From contig NZ_FMTT01000020.1 in the NCBI RefSeq assembly GCF_900100345.1, forward strand, positions 29,564 through 93,563: 64,000 nucleotides of DNA, given 5' to 3'. The notes under the pieces were generated by a model. It worked only from the letters and a program-made list of their open reading frames with translations, searched no databases and was not told the DNA's origin. Positions within the stretch are counted from its first letter, which is position 1. Each line of letters opens with the position of its first letter. The DNA comes from Paenibacillus tianmuensis (GTDB taxonomy: Bacteria; Bacillota; Bacilli; Paenibacillales; NBRC-103111). Below, piece after piece: positions 42,044 through 51,086 of the stretch. The translations under genes were made by a program, and so were the position numbers.

Positions 42044-44773
42044 GTGACCTCCTCCATCTATCAACCGAATGACCCTTATTATGTGAACGGGAGCCAGTGG
42101 GGTCTTAGTGTAACGGAGATGACCTATGCTTGGGAGCGCGTGCAGGACAGGTTTTCGATTCGTATTGCGATCGTCGATTCGGGAGTGAACCCGAATCACC
42201 CGGATCTCGCCGGGAGCTTGGAAGCGGGCTATAATGCGCTTGACGAAGGCCAGCCTCCTGTCGACGATGCGGGACACGGTACGATGGTCGCCGGGATCGC
42301 CGCAGCTGTAACCAATAACGGCATCGGCGTAGCCGGAGCTGCCGGCGGCGCAAGGATCGTTCCGGTGAAGGTAGGGAAAAAAGACGCCAACAATAAAGAC
42401 TACATCCCGAGCAGCGCCGTAGCCCAAGGCATCCGATGGGCGGCCGACAACAAGGTTGACGTGATCAACATCAGCCTGGGGATGCCGCAGAACAGCCAAA
42501 TGCTGAAAGAAGCTGTCGATTACGCCCTGGCCCGGAATGTGGTTATTGTCGCAGCGGCCGGCAACGAGAGCAACCATTGGCTATTCGGCGATCCTGCCGA
42601 TTTTCCGACCCGTGAGGACAACTCCTACAGGAAGTTTGCCAGGACCGCCTACCCGGCGCGCTACGAGGGTGTCGTTTCCGTAGGCTCGGTTACCCGCTTG
42701 GCGAATAGTACGCTAACGATCGCTGATTTTTCCAACATTGGAAAAATAACAACGGTTGCGCAGGGAACCGGCGTTTACTCGACGGCGCTGTCCGGGGGCT
42801 ATGCCAGCGGTGCCGGGACCTCTTATTCGTCCCCGATGGTTGCGGGACTAGCCGCCTTACTCAAAGCGCAAAATAAAAATTTGAGCTCGCAGGACGTGCA
42901 TCATATTTTGTATGACAGCAGCCAAAAGCTAGATGTACTTCCGTTATCGGGATATTATTTGGGGACATATTATGTTCCGAAGTATCAAGATTATTACGGC
43001 GGAGGGTTGATGAACGGCAAGCGGGCTTTTACAATGCCGCGTCTCCGTATGACGGCAGCGCCGGAGCCGGGCGGTCGGCAAGCCACCGTTACGGTAAGGG
43101 CAGAGGATGATAAAGGGGCCCTGCTTCGGGGCCTGTCCTCCGAAATTACAGTGACGGTGGATCACTCGGCTCGCTATAAGCTGAACAGAACCGTTTCTCT
43201 GGTTAACGGGGAGTGGAGCGGTCCGGTCGAGCTTTCCGTGACTGGCGACGTTTACGATTTTACGATTCAGGCAAACGATGCCTCCAGCAGCGGCAATGAA
43301 TTCATCGAATCCGGCGCAGCGAGGTTTTTCAAGCTTCCGGATCGACCGAAAGCTTCGATTGCTTCGGGAACTTACACCGGCCCCCAAACCGTAACGTTAT
43401 CTTCGGCGACACCGGGAGCCCGAATCTATATTTCGTACGATGGAGAGAATTCCTATGAACACGCAGAGCCTTTAACAATCAGCTCCAATACGACATTTTA
43501 TGCTGCTGCGATGAAAAACGGCGTCTGGAGCGAGACCGCCAAGTACTCTTATACCATCCAGCCGGCTCCTGCTGGAGGAGGAGGCGGAGGAGGCAGTTCG
43601 GGATGCTGCGCTGGAGGAGGCGGCGGCTGGGGCGGTGCCCCTGCGGCTACTAGCGACGGCAAAAGCGAATCCGGCTCCGTTCTGAGCGTGAAGCCGGACA
43701 AAGCGAAGCTGCTGGAACAGCTTGCCGCTGCCAAAGGAGCTCTGGTAACGATCGACGCCAGTGCCCGGTCCGGCAGCGCCTTGAAGCAAATTATCGTGGA
43801 ACTGCCGGGCGAGGTATGGCTTAAAGCAGCAGAAACCGGATCGGCCTTCGTCGTTCGTACCGACCAAGCGTCGCTCACCATTCCGTCGGACGCTTTTGCC
43901 GTAGAGAGCGCAGCGACCCCGGTTAAGCTAACCGTCAACATGTCGCAGGAGGCTCCCGGCAAACCGTCCTATGCCGGACTTGCCTCTCCTGTATTCGATT
44001 TCACACTCCAGGCGGGCGACCGGAAGATTGAAGCGTTCGACAAGAGCGTGACGGTGCTGCTGCGGTATGACTTAGCCAAGATCGGCGATGCCGCCAAGAC
44101 GGGAATTTATGTTTACAACGCTCCGGCCGGACGCTGGGAGTATATCGGCGGCAAGGCGGAGAACGGGGCGATTCAGGTCCGGTTGAGCCACTTCTCGTCC
44201 TATGCCGTCATGGAATGGAACCGGACGTTTGACGATATAGCAGCTCACTGGGCAAAGGCGACCATCGAACGGATGGCGGCCAAGCAGATCGCGGACGGCA
44301 TGACGGAGACGGCCTTCGCACCGGAGGCGACCATGACGCGGGCTCAATTCGCCGCGCTGCTCGCGCGGACATTGAAGCTGCCGTCCGGCGCCAAGGAGCT
44401 GCCGTTCAAGGACGTGCCGCAGGATGCATGGTATCACGATGCGTTGGCCCAAGCGCTGGCAGCCAAGCTTGTGAGCGGGATCAGTGACACGGCATTCGCT
44501 CCGGAAGCGCCAGTTACCCGCGAGCAAATGGCAATCATGCTGATGAACGCGTACGGTTATGTTCGAGGCGCCGAGTCCCAATTATCGACGAACGCACCGG
44601 CATTCACGGACCGTGATGCGGTCGGTGACTGGGCCAAGGACTCGGTTGGACGGGCCGCCGGGCTGGGACTGCTGGAAGGCAACCCGGACGGCTCTTTCGG
44701 GCCGAAGCGACATGCGACGCGGGCCCAAGCCGTGACGGTGCTGCACCGGCTCTTGAACCATATAGAGAAATAA
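42044..44773 (+). CDS. Subtilase gene, second part: S8 peptidase, chitobiase-C-like and SLH domains
   Basis: A 909-residue frame. The S8 triad is Asp45 (IAIVDSGVNP), His78 (DAGHGTMVAG) and Ser260 (GAGTSYSSPM). Later come a region of about 110 residues, a CHB_HEX_C-like repeat (GTYTGPQTVTLSSATPGA), a Gly-rich linker with two Cys, a domain of about 190 residues, and three SLH domains that bind the wall polymer (FDDIAAHWAKATIERM and two more). No signal peptide is present in this frame, so secretion needs the first part. The frame stays open back to about 41958, overlapping the first part. GTG at 42044 is the nominal start. Confidence 0.85.
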   Translation: MTSSIYQPNDPYYVNGSQWGLSVTEMTYAWERVQDRFSIRIAIVDSGVNPNHPDLAGSLEAGYNALDEGQPPVDDAGHGTMVAGIAAAVTNNGIGVAGAAGGARIVPVKVGKKDANNKDYIPSSAVAQGIRWAADNKVDVINISLGMPQNSQMLKEAVDYALARNVVIVAAAGNESNHWLFGDPADFPTREDNSYRKFARTAYPARYEGVVSVGSVTRLANSTLTIADFSNIGKITTVAQGTGVYSTALSGGYASGAGTSYSSPMVAGLAALLKAQNKNLSSQDVHHILYDSSQKLDVLPLSGYYLGTYYVPKYQDYYGGGLMNGKRAFTMPRLRMTAAPEPGGRQATVTVRAEDDKGALLRGLSSEITVTVDHSARYKLNRTVSLVNGEWSGPVELSVTGDVYDFTIQANDASSSGNEFIESGAARFFKLPDRPKASIASGTYTGPQTVTLSSATPGARIYISYDGENSYEHAEPLTISSNTTFYAAAMKNGVWSETAKYSYTIQPAPAGGGGGGGSSGCCAGGGGGWGGAPAATSDGKSESGSVLSVKPDKAKLLEQLAAAKGALVTIDASARSGSALKQIIVELPGEVWLKAAETGSAFVVRTDQASLTIPSDAFAVESAATPVKLTVNMSQEAPGKPSYAGLASPVFDFTLQAGDRKIEAFDKSVTVLLRYDLAKIGDAAKTGIYVYNAPAGRWEYIGGKAENGAIQVRLSHFSSYAVMEWNRTFDDIAAHWAKATIERMAAKQIADGMTETAFAPEATMTRAQFAALLARTLKLPSGAKELPFKDVPQDAWYHDALAQALAAKLVSGISDTAFAPEAPVTREQMAIMLMNAYGYVRGAESQLSTNAPAFTDRDAVGDWAKDSVGRAAGLGLLEGNPDGSFGPKRHATRAQAVTVLHRLLNHIEK

Positions 44774-44796
44774 CGGCCCCGCGAGCAGCTCGCAGG

Positions 44797-44832
44797 AAGC
44801 TCCCCCGAAGGCATACCGGAGGGGGGCTTTTT
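44797..44832 (+). terminator. Terminator of the subtilase gene
   Basis: AGCTCCCCCG / CGGAGGGGGCT-type stem followed by T5, 24 bp past the stop. Confidence 0.78.
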
Positions 44833-44892
44833 CGCCGTTGACCGGAGATTGCACGAGTTGCAAAGAATAGACAATAAATACCTCGAATTTCT

Positions 44893-44920
44893 TGTAAACG
44901 CTTAAAATTAAGCGCTTTCA
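44893..44920. promoter_or_regulatory. Palindrome with two cre-like sites
   Basis: TGTAAACGCTTAAA and, inverted, TGAAAGCGCTTAAT lie back to back and form a near-perfect palindrome. Each matches the CcpA cre consensus TGWAANCGNTNWCA except for one or two end positions. AGGAGG follows at once, before two very short frames. The target could be the acetyltransferase gene at 45036. Confidence 0.4.
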
Positions 44921-45035
44921 GGAGGAAATGAAAAAAATATGAAGATTTTTTATCGTTTTTTTGAAAATTAGCAGGAATATTGCGTTATTTGTCGTATTTT
45001 ATTATCTACCATATGAGTGGCGGGGAGAGTTTAAC

Positions 45036-45473
45036 ATGCTTGTAAGTTCGTATCTGGTTCGTACGTTTAAATTATCCGATTACGTTTCAGTCACGGAGCT
45101 TTTCAGGAATGTGCTTTCAGATGAATGTTACGAGGAGACAATGTCGGCTTTCGCCAGACAGCTGTCCTGGGATAGCGAGCTCGTCCTTGTTGCCGAGAAC
45201 GAAGGCGCGATCGTCGGGGTCATCGTCGGAACGATCGATAACCAGGAAGGCTACTACTATCGCATTGCCGTGGGGCAGGATCACCAGCGCAGAGGAATCG
45301 GCCAGACCTTGATCGAGTCCCTTCGCCAGCGCTTTGTGGGACGCAAAGTGCGCCGCATTATGGTTACCATCGATGCGCACAACGAAGTGGTTATTCCCGT
45401 ATACGAGAAAGCCGGCTATCAGGCGGCAGACTTTTCCCGATTCCCGCAGCGGCTCAGCATTGTGAACGGCTGA
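45036..45473 (+). CDS. GNAT family N-acetyltransferase
   Basis: A 145-residue acetyltransferase. Motif A (AVGQDHQRRGIGQTLIESL) binds acetyl-CoA, and motif B follows with PVYEKAGYQ. The acceptor is unknown. ATG at 45036 was chosen for GGGGAGAG upstream; the frame extends 25 codons further with a hydrophobic but unsupported start. Own terminator at 45508. Confidence 0.85.
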   Translation: MLVSSYLVRTFKLSDYVSVTELFRNVLSDECYEETMSAFARQLSWDSELVLVAENEGAIVGVIVGTIDNQEGYYYRIAVGQDHQRRGIGQTLIESLRQRFVGRKVRRIMVTIDAHNEVVIPVYEKAGYQAADFSRFPQRLSIVNG

Positions 45474-45507
45474 CATCGGAACGAATCAAGCTTAACGAAT
45501 TACTCAG

Positions 45508-45549
45508 GCATACCCGGAGCCCTTCGGCTTTCCGGCTATGCTTTTTTTG
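45508..45549 (+). terminator. Terminator of the acetyltransferase gene
   Basis: GCATACCCGGAGCC / GGCTTTCCGGCTATGC stem with a 4-nt loop, followed by seven T residues. Confidence 0.85.
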
Positions 45550-45662
45550 TTTAATTCGAAGATTACGGCTCTTGAAAGCGGTGCAACATAAGTTTATGCT
45601 AGTAGCAAGAGAAAGAAGCACGATAGTCAGTTGAAAACCGCAGGCAGAAGGGTTTGGACCAC

Positions 45663-46214
45663 ATGGAGACGTTTATCCCGCATGTCATCAAAAGCTTTAA
45701 ACACGATGGGCACTTGCATCGCATGTGGATTGAGAATTGGTTGGTGCCGGAACGTCTGCTGCATGAATCTCATCGGGCGGAGTCCATGCTGGTGCTGATT
45801 AACAGCCAGACGAAAATCGTCGAGGCCGACGGCAAAGAATGGGTCAGCCGCATACCCGGAGTGTCTTTTTTTATCCCGGGGCAGTGGTTTAACGTGGTCG
45901 CGCTGATCGAGGAAGCCGGCGTCCGGTACTACTGCAACGTCGCTTCCCCTCCGTATGTGAATGGACGTGTCATTACCTATATTGATTACGATCTGGACGT
46001 GATTCGCATGCCGGCGGGCGATGTGCATGTCGTCGACCGGGAAGAATACGAGCGGCATAAGCTCGCCTATCATTATTCCGCCGTCGTGGAGAGCAAGGTC
46101 GAACAGGGCCTGCAGCATTTGCTGGGGCGCGTAAAAAGCGCCAAAGCGCCGTTTCGGGATGAGCTGGTCCTATCCTATTATGAGCAGTGGAGAGAACGCG
46201 GAGCGGAGGGTTAG
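45663..46214 (+). CDS. ntdP: DUF402 nucleoside tri-/diphosphate phosphatase
   Basis: A 183-residue protein matching B. subtilis YgaC/NtdP and S. aureus Sa1684: SFKHDGHLHRMW, PGQWFNVVALIEEAGVRYYC and YIDYDLDVIRMP are family blocks. Members hydrolyse nucleoside tri- and diphosphates with Mg2+. The carboxylate residues of the active site lie in the YIDYDLD block. ATG at 45663 has GAAGGG upstream. It starts a tight cluster with lepB, queG, ogt and an HD-GYP gene. Confidence 0.86.
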   Translation: METFIPHVIKSFKHDGHLHRMWIENWLVPERLLHESHRAESMLVLINSQTKIVEADGKEWVSRIPGVSFFIPGQWFNVVALIEEAGVRYYCNVASPPYVNGRVITYIDYDLDVIRMPAGDVHVVDREEYERHKLAYHYSAVVESKVEQGLQHLLGRVKSAKAPFRDELVLSYYEQWRERGAEG

Positions 46215-46217
46215 GAT

Positions 46218-46814
46218 GTGAGCTTTTCTCTGAGCAACAACGAAAGCGAACGGACCGAAAGCCCGTCGGAAAGCCCGGTTAGCTCCAACCCTTTACGGGA
46301 GCTGCTGGGCTGGATGAAGTGGTTCGCATTTGCGTTGGCCTTGATCGTGCTCATGCATCAATTCGTGTTTCATTTGTCCACAGTCAAAGGGGAATCGATG
46401 CAGCCTACGCTGGAAGAGGGCGAATGGCTGTTTATCAATAAAACGATCCGTTACGCCGGAACGCCGCCCAAGCGCGGAGACGTCGTGGTCATCCAGGAGC
46501 CGCCGGGAAGCGAATCGATGCATCCTTTTTTGGTGAAGCGGGTGGTAGCGTTGTCCGGAGACGAGGTGCATATCCGGGGCGGCAAGCTTTACGTCAACGG
46601 CAGCGAGGCGCAGGAAGCGTACACGGATTCCAGCATCGAGGACGGGCGCTTCGAGCCTTATACGGTTGCCGAAGGCCATCTGTTTGTCCTGGGGGACAAC
46701 CGACACCTGTATGCCAGCTACGATAGCCGTACTTTCGGAGCCATTCCCGTAACCCGGGTAATCGGACGGGCGGAATGGATCGTATGGCCGCCGCAAAAGT
46801 GGAGGAGCCTGTAA
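46218..46814 (+). CDS. lepB: Signal peptidase I
   Basis: A 198-residue membrane protease that removes signal peptides from secreted proteins. One N-terminal span (WFAFALALIVLMHQFVFHL) follows a 30-residue cytoplasmic tail. The catalytic Ser60 is in GESMQPTL and Lys107 in LVKRVVAL; box E is GDNR. GTG at 46218 follows GGAGGG. It starts 3 bp after ntdP, and its stop overlaps the queG start (TAATG). Confidence 0.93.
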   Translation: MSFSLSNNESERTESPSESPVSSNPLRELLGWMKWFAFALALIVLMHQFVFHLSTVKGESMQPTLEEGEWLFINKTIRYAGTPPKRGDVVVIQEPPGSESMHPFLVKRVVALSGDEVHIRGGKLYVNGSEAQEAYTDSSIEDGRFEPYTVAEGHLFVLGDNRHLYASYDSRTFGAIPVTRVIGRAEWIVWPPQKWRSL

Positions 46815-48061
46815 TGGAAAAAGAAGACAGCAGGGCGGGAACGGAGCAACAGAGCGAACGTTTTGCGGCGACGGCAAAGCTGCAGCCTGCGGACTGGAGA
46901 CAGCTCAAGCAGCAGCTGCAAGCGGATGCGGCGAAGCTGGGTATTGACAAGATCGGTTTTGCGAGCGCCGACCCGTTCGTCGAATTGAAGGATATTTTGA
47001 TCCGGCACCGCGAGAAAGGGTTCGAATCCGGCTTCGAGGAGCCGGATATCGAGAAGCGTGTGGACCCGGCGTTGACGCTTACAGAGCCCCGGTCCATTAT
47101 TTCGATTGCGGTGGCGTATCCGTCGAAGCTGAGAAACGCGCCGCGGTCCGAGCCGGGCGCGTACCGGGGCATTTTGTCCCGCTCCGCTTGGGGGCAGGAC
47201 TACCATCACGTGCTGCGCAACCGGCTGGCAAGGCTGGAGGCCTGGATTCGCGAACGGGTGCCGGGAGCGCGCACGGCAAGTCTGGTCGATACCGGAGCGC
47301 TTGTCGACCGGGCGGTGGCCGAGCGGGCCGGGATCGGTTGGGTCGGCAAAAACTGCTGCGTCATTACCCCGGAATGGGGTTCTTGGGTTTACCTCGGCGA
47401 ACTGATCACGAACGTGCCGTTTCCGCCCGATACGCCAGTAACCGAGAGCTGCGGCGATTGCACGCTTTGCATCGATTCCTGCCCGACCGGAGCGCTTGTC
47501 GGCCCCGGACAGCTTAACGCGCAGCGCTGCGTTTCGTTCCTCACGCAGACAAAAGGGCTCATCGAGGACGACGAGCTGAAGCGCAAAATCGGCAACCGGC
47601 TGTACGGCTGCGATACGTGCCAGATCGTCTGCCCCAAAAATAAAGGCATTCACGCCGGGCATCATCCGGAGCTGCAGCCGGACCCCGAGGTCGTCAAGCC
47701 GCTGCTGCTGCCGCTGTTGTCGATGTCGAACCGCGAGTTTAAAGAGCGGTTCGGCCACAGCGCCGCCGCTTGGCGCGGCCGCAAGCCTATCCAGCGCAAC
47801 GCGATTCTCGCGCTGGGCAACTTCCGGGATGCAAGCAGCGTGCCGCAGCTCGCGGAACTGCTGCGGAAAGACGAGCGTCCCGAGATTCGCGGCACGGCGG
47901 CCTGGGCGCTCGGCCGCATCGGAGGCGTGGCTGCGCGCGAGGCGCTGGACGCCGCTTGGGAGACGGAGCGGGACGAGGCCGCCCGCCGGGAGATCGGCAA
48001 AGCGCGCGCGCAATTTACGGGAGAGCGACAGGGGGATGAGCAGGATGGCGATTCGGTATGA
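46814..48061 (+). CDS. queG: Epoxyqueuosine reductase
   Basis: A 415-residue enzyme for the last step of queuosine synthesis in tRNA. It has a cobalamin-binding N-terminal domain, two 4Fe-4S clusters (CGDCTLCIDSCPTGAL and CDTCQIVCPKN) and C-terminal HEAT-like repeats (RNAILALGNFRDASSVPQLA). The ATG at 46814 follows GGAGG in the end of lepB. Other que genes are not in the window. Confidence 0.94.
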   Translation: MEKEDSRAGTEQQSERFAATAKLQPADWRQLKQQLQADAAKLGIDKIGFASADPFVELKDILIRHREKGFESGFEEPDIEKRVDPALTLTEPRSIISIAVAYPSKLRNAPRSEPGAYRGILSRSAWGQDYHHVLRNRLARLEAWIRERVPGARTASLVDTGALVDRAVAERAGIGWVGKNCCVITPEWGSWVYLGELITNVPFPPDTPVTESCGDCTLCIDSCPTGALVGPGQLNAQRCVSFLTQTKGLIEDDELKRKIGNRLYGCDTCQIVCPKNKGIHAGHHPELQPDPEVVKPLLLPLLSMSNREFKERFGHSAAAWRGRKPIQRNAILALGNFRDASSVPQLAELLRKDERPEIRGTAAWALGRIGGVAAREALDAAWETERDEAARREIGKARAQFTGERQGDEQDGDSV

Positions 48062-48578
48062 TGAAATCGATTCACCGATCGGCGTATTGACGCTCGGCTG
48101 GAACGCAGAGCCGCAAGGCGGCTTGTGTCAGATCGAATTCGGCGCGTTCGCCGATGTCGAATCGAAGCTTCGCGCTTGGTCCGGGCAGCGTTACGGTACG
48201 GACGATTGGGTACGGGACCCCGGAGCGTTAACTGAGGCGGCTGAGCAGCTGCAGGCTTATTTTGCCGGTACGAGACGGACGTTCGATCTGCCTCTGGATT
48301 TGCGCGGCACGCCGTTTCAAATTCAAGTATGGAAGGCGTTGACCGATATTCCGTTCGGTGAAGTCTGGTCGTATAAAGACGTTGCCGTCTGGATCGGTTC
48401 GCCTAAAGCGGTGCGCGCCGTAGGAGGAGCGAACAACCGCAATCCGGTCCCGATTATTGTGCCCTGTCACCGCGTGATTGGCGCAAGCGGCGCGATGGTC
48501 GGATACGGCGGCGGACTGCATATAAAGACGTTTTTGCTTCAGCATGAAGGCTTTTCGGGGAAAGGGGCCCTAGCGTGA
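48045..48578 (+). CDS. ogt: Methylated-DNA-protein-cysteine methyltransferase
   Basis: A 177-residue DNA repair protein that takes alkyl groups from O6-alkylguanine onto its active-site Cys in IIVPCHRVIG. GTPFQIQVWKALTDIPFGEV and GSPKAVRAVGGANNRNP are family blocks. Both ATG 48036 and 48045 are possible; 48045 is better spaced from GGGGG. It overlaps queG by 17 bp and its stop overlaps the next start (GTGA). Confidence 0.93.
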   Translation: MAIRYDEIDSPIGVLTLGWNAEPQGGLCQIEFGAFADVESKLRAWSGQRYGTDDWVRDPGALTEAAEQLQAYFAGTRRTFDLPLDLRGTPFQIQVWKALTDIPFGEVWSYKDVAVWIGSPKAVRAVGGANNRNPVPIIVPCHRVIGASGAMVGYGGGLHIKTFLLQHEGFSGKGALA

Positions 48579-49603
48579 GATACGTGCATATCGAGAACGT
48601 CGAGTCCGGGCAATATTTGGGACGGACGATTTTTTCTGCGAACGGGGCGGTGCTGCTATCCGAAGGGGTGCAGCTAACCGTATTCATGATCACGACGCTG
48701 AAGCGGATCGGCGTGACGATGATTTATATTAAAGACCCTCAGTTTGACGATATCGAGCCGGTCGACCTTGTATCGGAGGAGACGAAACGGGCCGTGATGC
48801 AGCGGATGGGAGAGACGATCGATTCGATCCGATCCGGGAAAGATTTCAACATGAAGCATGTCGGGGCAAGCATCGATACGCTGCTGGACGATATTATGAA
48901 AAACAAAGAAGTGCTGGTGCAGCTGTCGGATATCCGGACGCACGACAACGCAATGTACGTGCATGCGATCAACGTTTGTATGATGTCGACCTTGATTGGC
49001 ATCAATATGGGGCTGCCGACGACGCAGTTGAAGGAACTGGCGATCGGCGCGCTGCTGCACGATGTCGGCAAGCTTGAGCTTGTCACGGACGATGACAGCG
49101 GCGATCCGAAAAAGCATCATACGTGGCGCGGCTTTGAAGTATTGAAGCATAAGCGGGAGCTCAGCTTGCTGATTGCGCACGTCGCTTTTCAACATCACGA
49201 GACGATGGACGGAAAAGGCATACCGCGTCAGCTGCCGGGCGAGGAGATTCATCTGTACGCCCGCATCGTTGCCGTGGCGGATACGTATGACAACCTGCTG
49301 TTCGATTTGTCCGAAGGCCGGCGGATGCTGCCGCACGATGCATGCGAACGCATGATGGTGTTGGCAGGCGAGAAGCTCGACCGGGAGATCGTGATCCAGT
49401 TTTTGCGTACGGTGTCGGTTTATCCGACAGGCACGTCGGTCAAGCTGTCCACCCGGGAAACCGGCGTCGTGGTCGGCCAGCACCGGGGGCTGCCGGGCCG
49501 ACCTGTCATCCGTGTGGTCAAGGGCGGCGGAGACGACATGGAGGTCAAGGAAGTTGATTTGGCCAAGCAGACGACCGTGTTTATCGAGAGCGTCCTGATG
49601 TAG
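48575..49603 (+). CDS. HD-GYP domain protein, 342 aa
   Basis: A cytosolic c-di-GMP phosphodiesterase-like protein. Residues 1-110 form an N-terminal domain (starting MRYVHIENVESGQYLGRTIF) common to Paenibacillus/Bacillus HD-GYP proteins. The HD-GYP domain (about 115-290) keeps HDVGK and HHETMDGKGIP, where GIP replaces GYP. A small C-terminal domain follows (VKLSTRETGVVVGQH). GTG at 48575 overlaps the ogt stop, so the five genes from ntdP on look like one transcription unit. Confidence 0.88.
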   Translation: MRYVHIENVESGQYLGRTIFSANGAVLLSEGVQLTVFMITTLKRIGVTMIYIKDPQFDDIEPVDLVSEETKRAVMQRMGETIDSIRSGKDFNMKHVGASIDTLLDDIMKNKEVLVQLSDIRTHDNAMYVHAINVCMMSTLIGINMGLPTTQLKELAIGALLHDVGKLELVTDDDSGDPKKHHTWRGFEVLKHKRELSLLIAHVAFQHHETMDGKGIPRQLPGEEIHLYARIVAVADTYDNLLFDLSEGRRMLPHDACERMMVLAGEKLDREIVIQFLRTVSVYPTGTSVKLSTRETGVVVGQHRGLPGRPVIRVVKGGGDDMEVKEVDLAKQTTVFIESVLM

Positions 49604-49685
49604 CGTGAAAATGGTGTTTGTAACCGAGGCTTTGACATGCTATGATGAAGAAATGACATCCATCGTTTGAGGTGAAGGTACGATT

Positions 49686-49901
49686 ATGTGGGGTTACGTT
49701 ATTACCGCGGTTATCGCCCTCATTGCCGGAGGCGCGGCCGGTTTTTTTATCGGTGTGCAGTACTTGCGCAAGCAGCTTGAAAAAATGCAGAGCAGTCCGG
49801 AAATGCTGCAGCAGATGGCCAAGCAAATGGGGTACAACTTGAACAAGCAGCAGATGCAGAAAATGCAAACTATGATGAAGAATCAAAAGTTTCGTCCGTA
49901 A
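49686..49901 (+). CDS. YneF family small membrane protein (UPF0154)
   Basis: A 71-residue protein with one N-terminal span (VITAVIALIAGGAAGFFIGV) and a Met/Gln/Lys-rich amphipathic tail (LNKQQMQKMQTMMKNQK), typical of YneF. Function is not known. ATG at 49686 follows GAGGTGAAGG. Confidence 0.88.
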   Translation: MWGYVITAVIALIAGGAAGFFIGVQYLRKQLEKMQSSPEMLQQMAKQMGYNLNKQQMQKMQTMMKNQKFRP

Positions 49902-49932
49902 GCCCGAAAAGCCTGATCGCGGGCTTTTCTTT
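49902..49932 (+). terminator. Terminator of the YneF-family gene
   Basis: AGCCCG / CGGGCT stem-loop directly after the stop, followed by TTTCTTTCT. Confidence 0.65.
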
Positions 49933-49979
49933 CTATATTGGAACGGAAACTCCGGACGAATTCAGGAGGAGGATAACCA

Positions 49980-50570
49980 ATGCCGGCCAAAGAGTACAGA
50001 AACAGCCGTGTTGCCGACAACCGGGAACAAGTCGAGTATCATGTCCGAGAGATTTTGCGCCTGATCGGCGAAGATCCGGACCGGGAAGGTCTGCTTGACA
50101 CACCTGCGCGGGTAACCCGCATGTATGAAGAAATTTTTGCGGGCTATGACGCGGACGTGAAGGATATTTTAGGCGTTGCCTTCGACGAGAAGCATGAGGA
50201 ACTCGTCATTGTGAAGGATATTGTCTACTACAGCCAGTGTGAGCATCATATGGCGCCGTTCTTCGGCAAAATCCATATCGGATACATTCCGAGCGGCAAA
50301 ATTGCCGGGCTGAGCAAGTTCGCCCGCTTGGTCGAAGCGGTCACTCGCCGCCTCCAAGTGCAGGAGCGGATTACGTCGGAAATTGCCGACATCATCGAGT
50401 CGGTGCTTGAGCCGCACGGCTGCATGGTCGTCGTCGAGGGCGAGCATCTGTGCATGTGCGCGCGCGGTGTCAAGAAGCCGGGCAGCAAAACCGTCACCTC
50501 CGCCGTTCGCGGACTGTTTCGTACGGATGCGGCCTCGCGCTCGGAGTTTTTATCGCTAATTAAAGAGTAG
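49980..50570 (+). CDS. folE: GTP cyclohydrolase I
   Basis: A 196-residue enzyme making dihydroneopterin triphosphate from GTP, the first step of folate and queuosine precursor synthesis. Zinc ligands are visible in [20 protein letters not shown] (Cys, His) and in [11 protein letters not shown] (Cys). ATG at 49980 follows CAGGAGGAGGAT. Own terminator follows. Confidence 0.96.
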   Translation: MPAKEYRNSRVADNREQVEYHVREILRLIGEDPDREGLLDTPARVTRMYEEIFAGYDADVKDILGVAFDEKHEELVIVKDIVYYSQCEHHMAPFFGKIHIGYIPSGKIAGLSKFARLVEAVTRRLQVQERITSEIADIIESVLEPHGCMVVVEGEHLCMCARGVKKPGSKTVTSAVRGLFRTDAASRSEFLSLIKE

Positions 50571-50576
50571 GGACAG

Positions 50577-50606
50577 AGGATGCGGGGGAGCCTGCGTCCT
50601 TTTTCT
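50577..50606 (+). terminator. Terminator of folE
   Basis: AGGATGC / GCGTCCT stem (one G:T pair) with a G-rich loop, followed by TTTTTC. Confidence 0.65.
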
Positions 50607-50637
50607 TTCGAACAATGGATACAAGGGAGACGTGCAT

Positions 50638-51015
50638 ATGTATTGGTTATATTTGGGGGCTGCGATTGCCCTTGAAATCGCTGGAACGATTTCGATGAAA
50701 TTTTCGCAAGGCTTTACGCGGCTGACGCCTTCGATTCTCATGGTCGTCTTTTACTTGCTGGCGTTTACGGCGCTCAATTTCTCGTTGAAGCAAATTGACG
50801 TGAGCGTGGCGTATGCGATATGGTCGGGTCTCGGAACGGCGGTCATTGCGGTGATCGGTTACTTGTATTTTAACGAGTCCATGTCGCTGTTAAAAGCCGG
50901 CTCCATTGTGTTAATCATTCTTGGCGTCATCGGACTGAACCTGGGCGGAGGGGCTCACGGAAGCACGGCCGATGCTCAATCGGACCTTGCGTCAAAACAG
51001 CAGGCACAGGACTAA
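50638..51015 (+). CDS. SMR family multidrug efflux protein
   Basis: A 125-residue four-span transporter. The essential membrane Glu is in AIALEIAGT, and the family sequences IDVSVAYAIWSGLGTA and PSILMVVFYLLAF are present. These pumps exchange protons for quaternary ammonium or guanidinium compounds. ATG at 50638 has AAGGGAGA 7-8 nt upstream. It is a single gene without a visible partner; many SMR genes come in pairs. Confidence 0.9.
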   Translation: MYWLYLGAAIALEIAGTISMKFSQGFTRLTPSILMVVFYLLAFTALNFSLKQIDVSVAYAIWSGLGTAVIAVIGYLYFNESMSLLKAGSIVLIILGVIGLNLGGGAHGSTADAQSDLASKQQAQD

Positions 51016-51086
51016 AGGATGCATGGCGTATCCGCTGGTCTTGCGCGTGCGAGCCTGATTTCTGTCAGCCGGGGATTCGTTAAGCT

